NCBI GenBank assembly: GCA_905178155.1
Contig: CAJINV010000014.1
Span: forward strand, 1,026,116 to 1,090,115
Length of the DNA: 64,000 nt
Direction of reading: 5' to 3'
Source of the DNA: Amoebophrya sp. A120
Taxonomy: Eukaryota; Sar; Dinophyceae; Syndiniales; Amoebophryaceae
Shown here: piece after piece, positions 57,363 to 64,000 of the stretch
Position numbering within the stretch: position 1 is the stretch's first letter
Layout: each line of letters begins with the position of its first letter
Translations under genes and position numbers: made by a program
Notes under the pieces: model-generated
The model's input: only the letters and a program-made list of their open reading frames with translations
Told to the model about the DNA's origin: nothing
Databases searched by the model: none

Positions 57363-58166
57363 AATCGCTTTCCGAGATGTTGAAGTTATTCGTACCTCCA
57401 CCCCGCAGAGGACAAGAGTCTACTCTTCTTTCTCAACCCTCTGTCTATCACCCTCCTCGACTACGAAGATACTTGCTGGCATGCAACAGATTCTAACGGA
57501 CAAAGTCGTCTTCTTTTCTTTTTCCCCCAGCCCCAATCCCCTCTCCAGAATAGTACAATGTCTCAGATCCGCTGAAGCATGCGATTGCTCTTCGATTTCG
57601 GCCAGCAGCGCAAGGCTCGCGAAAAAGCCGTTCTACTTGCGGTTTTTTTCTCCTCTGCAGTGGCCATGAGTACTACATGCACAGCAACGAGGCACGTGCA
57701 AATTTGTCGTTCCGTCACTTTTGTGGTGCCATCGTTCAAAACAATCGTCCTGAGTCGTGCCACCCTCGTCTTCGTGCAAGCCCGATGTTCATAAATATGT
57801 CCGAAGAAGTAGAAGGCTTCTATGGTTCGCGTGCTGCCTTTCCACGTCTCGGCTGGCCGTTTTCGGCCATAGCGTTTTTTTTCGTTATTTGTTGGTAGGA
57901 AATTGAATCGGAATCCAATCGGATGTAAAGCTGCTCAAGTAGCACCAGGAAGAGTAGCACCCCTCTAGCTCTACTCGTTCTACCCGAAATATTTACACGC
58001 GAGCCGGCTTCGTCTCCTTAATGGAGAAAGAAAAGCACGATTCAACATCTTTACAAAGGCATAATTTTCTTGATTGACGCATTGGCGAAGTTGTTCCATT
58101 CATTCAGACCGCCAGCAGTTGCAGTTTTCATTTCAGATTCGCTTGTTCTTCCCGGACGCGGCGGCC

Positions 58167-59137
58167 ATGATGACGCTGCGGCGCACACCAGTACGGAGAT
58201 GTTATATCGCGAGTGCTTGTCGCGCGTTCTTCTGCGTCGACCCCCTCTGGTGCAGTCTATGGAACGATTCTGTCCTTCCTGCCGTCCGCGGCCACATGAT
58301 GTACTTGAGAAGACTTCCTAACGGCGTCCAGCTGTATGACCTGCAGCGAGGTGGGGCCGACGTGGATGCGTCGGGCCAGCCGTGGTACCCGCGCAGGGGC
58401 TTGGGGCATGTAGACGGCGAAGGGGGGAAATTAGATGCTGCAAGACGCGGTAGCGGTTTTGGAGAAGATTTCAAGGCACAGAGTAACAAGTACACCAGTA
58501 GCACGAGGAAAAATCTTCATCCTTCCGCCTCATATCAGAATAAATTGGAGTTGTATAGTAGGGACCTACTAGCATGACGTGTGTAGTACATATTGCACAA
58601 GAATAAATCATTCTGATTATAATCCTGCCGGCAGATAATTCTGATTGAGCACTATGGGGATGGCGGTGGTTCTTTTTGCCTAGGATAACGAAGGAGTTTT
58701 GCGAACTCGACTCGGACGGCGACGGCATGACCAATGGCCTCGAGCTCGGCGACCCGTGTTGTGAATGGGATCTTGCGACGTACGGGGATGCAACGGATTT
58801 ATGGCCCGGCGGCCGGACCGATCTGTCGACCTTGACGCAGCCCGGCTTGGCGGACGAGAAAAGTGTCGTGGACGCGCAAAACGCACTGTATGGCAAGGCG
58901 GTGGTGTGCACCACGGAGACGGACCAGGGTCTCGGAGCGGCAGCCGCGGAGGGCACGGAGAGCACGCAAGAGCAGGGCGGCGGTGCGGAGAGTGGAGATT
59001 GGGCGGACACGGGTACTAGTGGCGGAAACGAGGAGCAGGGCAGCAGCGACACCAAGGGAGGGGCCGCGGGGGCGGGCGACACAAAATCGAATTCCAGCTC
59101 GAAGAATGAGGGCGGTGGCGGTTTCTTGTGCTGCTAA
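58167..59137 (+). CDS. Temptin-like secreted protein, copy 2
   Basis: Exons 58167-58489 and 58693-59137, the same structure as copy 1. The conserved blocks (RLPNG, GLGHVDGEGG, FGEDF, LDSDGDGMTNGLELG) are unchanged. I see only two amino-acid differences, both in the low-complexity tail (GGADSG becomes GGAESG and KGGAGG becomes KGGAAG). Several DNA changes are silent, so the second copy has remained open and is probably functional. A small upstream ORF with a signal-like start (57579-57794) is also kept. Confidence 0.75.
58490..58692. mobile_element. Degenerate introner-like intron in temptin-like copy 2
   Basis: Identical to the intron of copy 1 as far as I can see, so it was present before the duplication and has been copied as ordinary sequence. 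Confidence 0.6.
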
Positions 59138-59248
59138 AGAAGTAGCAGACGTCGAATCATCATAGCATTTGACTACATGATAAAAACCATGCTGCTCTCC
59201 TGACACGGGCATGTCCAAATACTTTTTTTCTCGAAACATAATTTTGGC

Positions 59249-59312
59249 AGTTCTTCGCACTCGAGCGACACACGCACGCAGGTAGATTTTCAAAACTTGT
59301 TTTGACACAACT
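59249..59312 (+). repeat. Dispersed ~65-bp repeat, copy 5 (right border of the temptin cassette)
   Basis: Follows the end of the temptin duplication within ~10 bases. The sequence after it (to ~59575) matches the sequence after copy 1 (49213-49462), including CATCCCAAGGTTGTTCCCCA. Confidence 0.85.
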
Positions 59313-59577
59313 ACGTATATATTCGCATCCCAAGGTTGTTCCCCAGTACATTATCCCGCGCAGAAAAGATCAAAAGCCTAGTGCTGAGAAAAGTACGGCC
59401 TCGTGGTGCCGCCCGATGCGGTTGCGAGACAAGCAGATAGAACAAGAAGAGATTTTGTGTTCTTCTTGATCTTCGTGACCCCCGTGTTCTGTGAGCCGCA
59501 GGACACGCCACAGGATCAACTTTCGAGGTTCCCCCTGGAGGATCAAGAACGGATGCTAGCAGATAGGATTTTGCTAC

Positions 59578-61745
59578 AGTTCCCTGGGTGGCCGTCTCTG
59601 CACCTGCAGCAAAAAAAGCATACGGACTTGACCTCAAACATGAAGATCTCGGGATTTCAATTTCCATTTCGGAGAATGATCAAGAGAGGAGCGTCGAGGG
59701 AGTTGACGTTCCAGGTCTACACATGGCTCACGAACCGCACCCACGCCATATGTGTAGACGGCCAGATTGTGCGACGGTGGTCGCCCCAGGTGGGTATGGG
59801 GCAGGGCCCCAGGATCCCACCCCTGCTGTGGTGCATTTTCTTGGGAGAGCCAATCGAAAAATTGGACCCGAGAGTAATCACCTTCCGGCCCGAAGTTTTC
59901 GCGGACGACGTCCTTTTGTTGTTCTCCTTCCCCGCCGGGGAGTTCACAGCGAAGAAAGCAGAGGCAGAGGCGTACTTGCTCAAGTGGCAAGCGGAAACCG
60001 GGCTGGTCTTCGGGAAGGTCGGCTGGCTCAAAGCCACCAGCGGATCTACATCGGAGAGCGAGATGATGGAGTATCTCGGCTTCCTGCTCCAGTCCTGCGG
60101 CAAAACGCTGAAGGAACTGGAGAAGAGGCAGGTGCGGATCGCATCCGCGGCGAAGAAGCGGGACGCGGTCGAGAACAGCGCACGGACCCCGAGCGAGGAC
60201 ATCCAGTACTGGAACGAGAAGTGCCGGTCGCAATTGAGCTACGCAGCGGCGGCGCTGTTCCTTGGGGTCCAGGACAACGCCAAGGCGCTGGAGGACTTCA
60301 GGGGTGTTGTCGCAAGGGCGCTGAGGTCGGTACTGGGGCTATCAAACACATTTCCGTTTGCAGCGGCGTTCCGTTTGATCGGGATGGCGGACCCCGTGGA
60401 GATTTTGAAGGTCGAGCAAGAAGCCATGGAATTTTATCTCCAGGGCAGTTTCGGAGAATTCAAGGTTTCACGGGGTGAGATCTACGCTCTACCGGAATGG
60501 TACGATGAAGAGCGGATTGAGGTGGTGGACGCGGCCCAAGCCTACAAGGACTTCGGGTTGCAGCACGGACAAGAGGAGAAGCTTGCAGAAGAAATGAGCA
60601 AGAAGTTCGACGCCGGTAACTGCCCGCAAAACACTCTGCGGGCAAGCACAGACGGTGGAAAAGGGCCGGAAGGTGCTGCCCGGGAGACGCCGGACCACTT
60701 GATGCGGGCCTGCTGCTACATTGAGACGGACCAGGGTGGGGCTGCTAAGGTCTGGATGGTCTGGTCGGAATTGCTCGGCTACGACGCGGAGGTAATAGCG
60801 CTGACACAACTGCTAAAATGGCTGCTGGATGAGACCAGGAGCAGCCACACAACCATCCAGATATTCATAGACAACAGCATGGTCCTGCAGTCCCTCAATA
60901 ACCCCAAGAGCCGGGAGGAGGCGATGAAGAGGCTCCGGGAGCTGATCAACGACCTCCTGAAACAATTCCCAACCGTCAGCATCCTCATACATTGGGCGCC
61001 AGCACACCGCCGGTTCCGCCTCAACTGCATTGCGGACCTACTGTGTAAGCAGATGAACGGGTGTGAAGCGGAGCTGCCAGAAGTGCAGCCGATCAGTAAG
61101 ATGCGCCTCAAGTACCTTGTCAAGGAGGAGAGGAGGGCAAACCTGCAAAACCATGTAGGAGGACCAGTGGAAGAGAAGACCACGCTTTGCAGAGGGCAAA
61201 GAATAAAAGCACTGGGAAGAGTGCCGCTGGCGGGGCTCTCACCAGCACAGGAACGGGCGGCGATGTCCCTATGGACGGGAGAATCGTACTTGCCGAAATC
61301 CCTAGTCACGATCAATAACCGGGGATGGCCCTCCTGCCGGAAGTGCGGGCAGGAACTGAGGGTAAAGAAGCAGGATGCGGCAGGGACATGGGTGAAAGGT
61401 TTCCGCACGGGGGAGGAGGAAGACGTGAGGGGTTTCTGTAGGATAGTCGACCACCTCCTCATGGAGTGCGAGACAGTACAAGATGCCGCAGAGTTCAAGG
61501 GGCAAGATGTGGTGATGATGATAAAAAAGGGACCAAGAAAGCAGCTGAACAGACTGCTGCATGCAGCGGGACAAACTGGGGAAGCGATACCGGGGGACCA
61601 CTCCTGGCCGTACTGGCCACGGACGGAGAAGCCAAGTCAGGAGGTGGAGAAGAGAAGCATGCCAGCAGCCTGGGTGGAAACAGCGAGAAACGCCATCAAG
61701 AAACGAAGATTATCACAAGAACCAGCGGACGGGGAGGGGCAGTAG
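59578..61745 (+). CDS. Reverse transcriptase (partial)-RNase H-zinc knuckle polyprotein fragment
   Basis: The frame is open from 59403, but the first ~58 codons are flanking DNA read in frame by chance. RT motifs: a G-x(2)-QG block (GMGQGPRIPPLL, about 59795) and the catalytic FADDV at 59898-59912, equivalent to YxDD. RNase H residues: Asp of STDGG (~60651), Glu of AEVIALTQL (~60790), Asp of FIDNS (~60871), and the HWAPAH...IADLL block (60990-61040) with the terminal His and Asp. A C-x(2)-C (CRKCGQEL, ~61332) with H-x(4)-C (HLLMEC, ~61455) matches the CCHC-like end of many LINE ORF2 proteins. The stop is TAG 61743-61745. Without the RT N-terminal half it cannot transpose by itself. RNase H places it among RNH-bearing LINE clades; the exact clade is undetermined. 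Confidence 0.85.
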
Positions 61746-61796
61746 GGCTCGCCTGCAGCTCGCGCGTTTTCTCCTTCCTTTTCTAGGCATCGCGGA

Positions 61797-62800
61797 AAGT
61801 ATCTTCAAACTCCTGGAACGGGCGGTAACTTCATTTTCCTGGATCTTTACTAGAGGGAAAAAGTGAGCTTACTACCTAGCTCTAGGTACAGGTAGGTAGC
61901 AAATTTCTGGATCTTTGTAGAGGAAATACAGCAGCAGCAACAAGATCCGGGGTTTGTTTGTGTCCATCTCAAATGAACAAATTTTTGTTTTTGCTAAGAT
62001 CTTACTTTCACCTATCGACGTCGCAGGAGTAGCATCAAGATCCGGAAATAGTTTTTGTGTCCACCACTTTGTACATTTTACTTTGCAAAGCACATTCATG
62101 TACCAATGCTGTTGAGCACTCAAATGCTGCTCTCACCTGGATCTTTGCCGAGAAACAAGTGTGACAAGATCCGGAAATTGACTTTTCTCTTCTCTTCTGG
62201 ACAAGTTATAGAAAAGCAAGCGTGTGCGATTGCATTTAGCACGGTATGCGTTGAAAATGTTAGACGAAGTTCCTCCCAGTTTACGCCTATAAATTGTAGA
62301 TTTCCCTTCACGATCAAGGTAATTTTTGTTGCTTTCTCTTGTTTTTCCACCTTTTCACACAACTTTAAAGCACCAAGTCGATGGATTCTAGGCGTAAGCG
62401 GTCAGCATTGCACGAGAAGATCAAGAGGGTGCGCTTTTGCTTTTAGCACGGTACTCGTTGAAAATGTAGTCTATCTACAAGACCCGGAAGACCGACTTTG
62501 GGCACGGGTTGTTGCTCCATTTTTCTGGAACTTTGCAAGAGGTAAAAAGAGACCCTACTACCTAGCCATAGGAGCAGGAAGGTAGCACTTTTCTGGATCA
62601 TTGAAGAAGATCTACTACAGCAGCACCAAGATCCGGAATTTGTTTGAGTCAGCCACAATGTTATTTTTCTTCCCTCTTAGATCTTTCACGTATCTATTTT
62701 TCAGCAGCAGCAACAAGATCCGGAAATTGCTTTCGTCTTTCACTTTGTACATTTTTCTTTGACATAATTACTCCTGTACCTATTCTGTTGCACACACACT
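61797..62800. repeat. Diverged direct repeats in the retrotransposon 3' region
   Basis: The segments about 61797-62115 and 62495-62800 align loosely: CTGGATCTTT/CTGGAACTTT, CTACTACCTAGC in both lineages, CAGCAGCA...AAGATCCGG, and ACTTTGTACATTTT. AAGATCCGG occurs five times in all. No frame is conserved, so it is probably repeated 3' UTR. Confidence 0.55.
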
Positions 62801-63070
62801 ACCAAGGAAAAAACAAACAACGACCTACAAGAACGAAAAGCTTGAAGAAGAGAAGTTTTGAAGCGCGACCAGTAGCGCTTTTGAAGGTTTCTGCATGGTC
62901 GCGCCCTGTTTTCTGGCCACTAGTCGTGTATTTGTCTCGTTTTCGACAACGAACTTCCAAGACTGATAGTGTACAACGAGCAAGAACAGGAGTAGAGCAG
63001 ACACACCAGGTGGAGACACGCGCCCACCAGCGCAGGTGGGGCAGTAGAGGACTCGTACAGCGAGGCGAGT

Positions 63071-63230
63071 AATGTAAAAAAAAAAAATCAAGACCGCAAA
63101 AAAAAAAGAGAAAAAAAAGGAAAAGAAAGTAAAGCGATCTACAAAAAGAAAACCTGAGAAAAAAAAAACAGAACAGCGCGCGAACTCAGGACGTAAAGAC
63201 ACAGCGGAGAAAAAAAAACAACCAAAGCGC
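63071..63230 (+). repeat. A/purine-rich tract, likely retrotransposon 3' tail
   Basis: Long runs of A broken by G and a few C (for example GAGAAAAAAAAGG, AAAAAAAACAGAACAG). It follows the non-coding 3' region of the element and fits an aged poly(A) tail, though it is longer and more mixed than usual. Confidence 0.5.
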
Positions 63231-64000
63231 ATGAGATAGCAACATAAAAGCGGCAACATCAATAAGAAATAAGACTAGAAAGCTCCCTGTGCAGGTTGAT
63301 CAAACAAAGCGCGATAAAACTTCGGTTAAGCACGGCGTTTGGAGGATTTCGCATACCTGCGAAGCGCTTGCGCTTTGCGGTCAGGCTCCGGCCAGTTGTC
63401 TTGTATTCCAGTCCGACACCTGGCAGCCACCGGAGGCGAAGGGGCTGCCGGGTGGTTGAGTCGGGGGTTAGGTCTCGTGCCATGGATGAGGAGGTAATGG
63501 CGCTTGATCTTGAATGCCAGCGGCAAGAGGAGACGTCAACGGCAAACTCCCCCCTGGTGGCCGGGCACTGCTAAAGCGGGCGGTGAAACGTCACTGGGGG
63601 TGTAGGAGTGGTTCTTACCACTACTACAGAATCATTTACCACTGAGCATTACACTACAGTATGTGAGAGGCTTTACCGCTCACCTTGAGAAGCGCGCGCG
63701 TCATTCAATTTCCATTTCGGATCGGGTGCCCTCGTCTGAGGCGGGCGTGCTTTTTCTGTCTGTGGCAGGCAAAAAAAAACCTGGCAGTTGCTGGTTTGTA
63801 CAAGAGTTTAGAGAAGGTCAACACACAGAAGAAGAAAAAGAAGATGAACTCGTGCAGATAGTAGATTTCCATTAACAATGTCTTCTTAACACCGGCAAGA
63901 AAGGCAAACACAAAGATTTACAACCCTTCACGGTGAGCTGCCAACATGAATATCCAAACCAAAGGTCACACTCGCAACTTCACAAGAACATCATGGCGCA
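63231..64000. other. Right end of window, no gene supported
   Basis: Short frames only. Two small hairpins occur near 63605-63625 (AGTGGT/ACCACT) and 63661-63682 (GTGAG/CTCAC). Nothing else recognised; a gene may begin beyond the window. Confidence 0.4.

Larger units (their letters stand above)
57363..59238 (+). repeat. Segmental duplication, right copy (temptin cassette)
   Basis: Counterpart of 40056-41932, same orientation, 17.3 kb apart. The leader, intron and 3' flank are all included. It lies between two direct copies of the ~65-bp repeat, whereas the left copy has none at its ends. The right copy therefore looks like the inserted one. Confidence 0.95.
59576..63230 (+). mobile_element. 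5'-truncated non-LTR retrotransposon with 3' tail
   Basis: The left border is where homology to the 49-kb segment stops (TTTTGC, ~59574). The element keeps the end of its RT, an RNase H domain, a zinc-knuckle-like C-terminus, ~1.3 kb of non-coding 3' sequence and a purine/A-rich end (63071-63230). RT motifs 1-4 and any endonuclease are missing, as expected for 5' truncation during target-primed reverse transcription. The right border is inferred and no target duplication was found. Confidence 0.7.

Noticed and set aside
59403-59577. N-terminal extension of the retrotransposon frame
   Set aside because: The same sequence occurs at 49297 without any retrotransposon, so it is flanking DNA that happens to be in frame.
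63071-63230. Telomere-like or microsatellite end
   Set aside because: The tract is irregular A/G-rich DNA without a telomeric unit; a retrotransposon tail is the simpler reading.
1-64000. tRNA, rRNA or spliced-leader genes
   Set aside because: No cloverleaf, conserved rRNA stretch or recognisable dinoflagellate spliced-leader sequence was found by eye; a covariance-model scan would be the decisive test.

Overview
Eukaryotic nuclear DNA, with every confident gene on the + strand. I infer a syndinian dinoflagellate parasite of the Amoebophrya type. The reasons are large secreted-looking proteins, tandem paralogues, a standard genetic code, and above all introns that look like inserted DNA transposons with non-canonical borders, a feature reported for Amoebophrya genomes. 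The species assignment is inference; no rRNA, tRNA or organelle gene is present to confirm it.

The dominant feature is a set of at least 20 'introner' introns. Each starts near TAT(C) and ends near GATA, has terminal inverted repeats (TIRs), and is usually flanked by a 5-bp direct repeat. Removing the element plus one copy of the repeat restores the reading frame across the junction. Applied by hand to the large gene at 17.4-35.6 kb, this removes ten introns and gives one uninterrupted frame of 5,193 codons including the stop. At least three TIR families recur (A, core GTCTGGGTCTGG; B, core TCCCCCCTCCCCATAT; C, core AACGTCCCCACCCC), with singletons and one 1.5-kb element.

Layout: 1.5-5.3 kb, a secreted PAN/Apple-type protein with four exons. 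6.4-16.0 kb, a paralogue with introners at different positions, a frameshift, a 3' insertion and repeated copies of its last exon. 17.1-17.3 kb, a small ORF. 17.4-35.6 kb, a giant coiled-coil/EF-hand-like protein. 36.6-39.5 kb, a secreted protein with three Cys-rich modules. 40.9-41.8 kb, a temptin-like secreted protein. 42.8-44.8 kb, an EF-hand protein. 45.8-47.6 kb and 50.7-54.1 kb, two PAN-repeat secreted proteins with duplicated downstream DNA. 55.7-56.1 kb, a PAN pseudogene fragment. 57.4-59.2 kb, a near-identical second copy of the temptin cassette between copies of a dispersed ~65-bp repeat. 59.6-63.2 kb, a 5'-truncated non-LTR retrotransposon (RT palm, RNase H, zinc knuckle) with its 3' tail. 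The last 0.8 kb holds nothing I can support.

Most products look secreted or surface-exposed (PAN/Apple, temptin-like, Cys-rich), which would fit host contact or mating recognition, but nothing in the sequence proves that they work together. The right half (44-64 kb) has been reshaped by recent segmental duplication.
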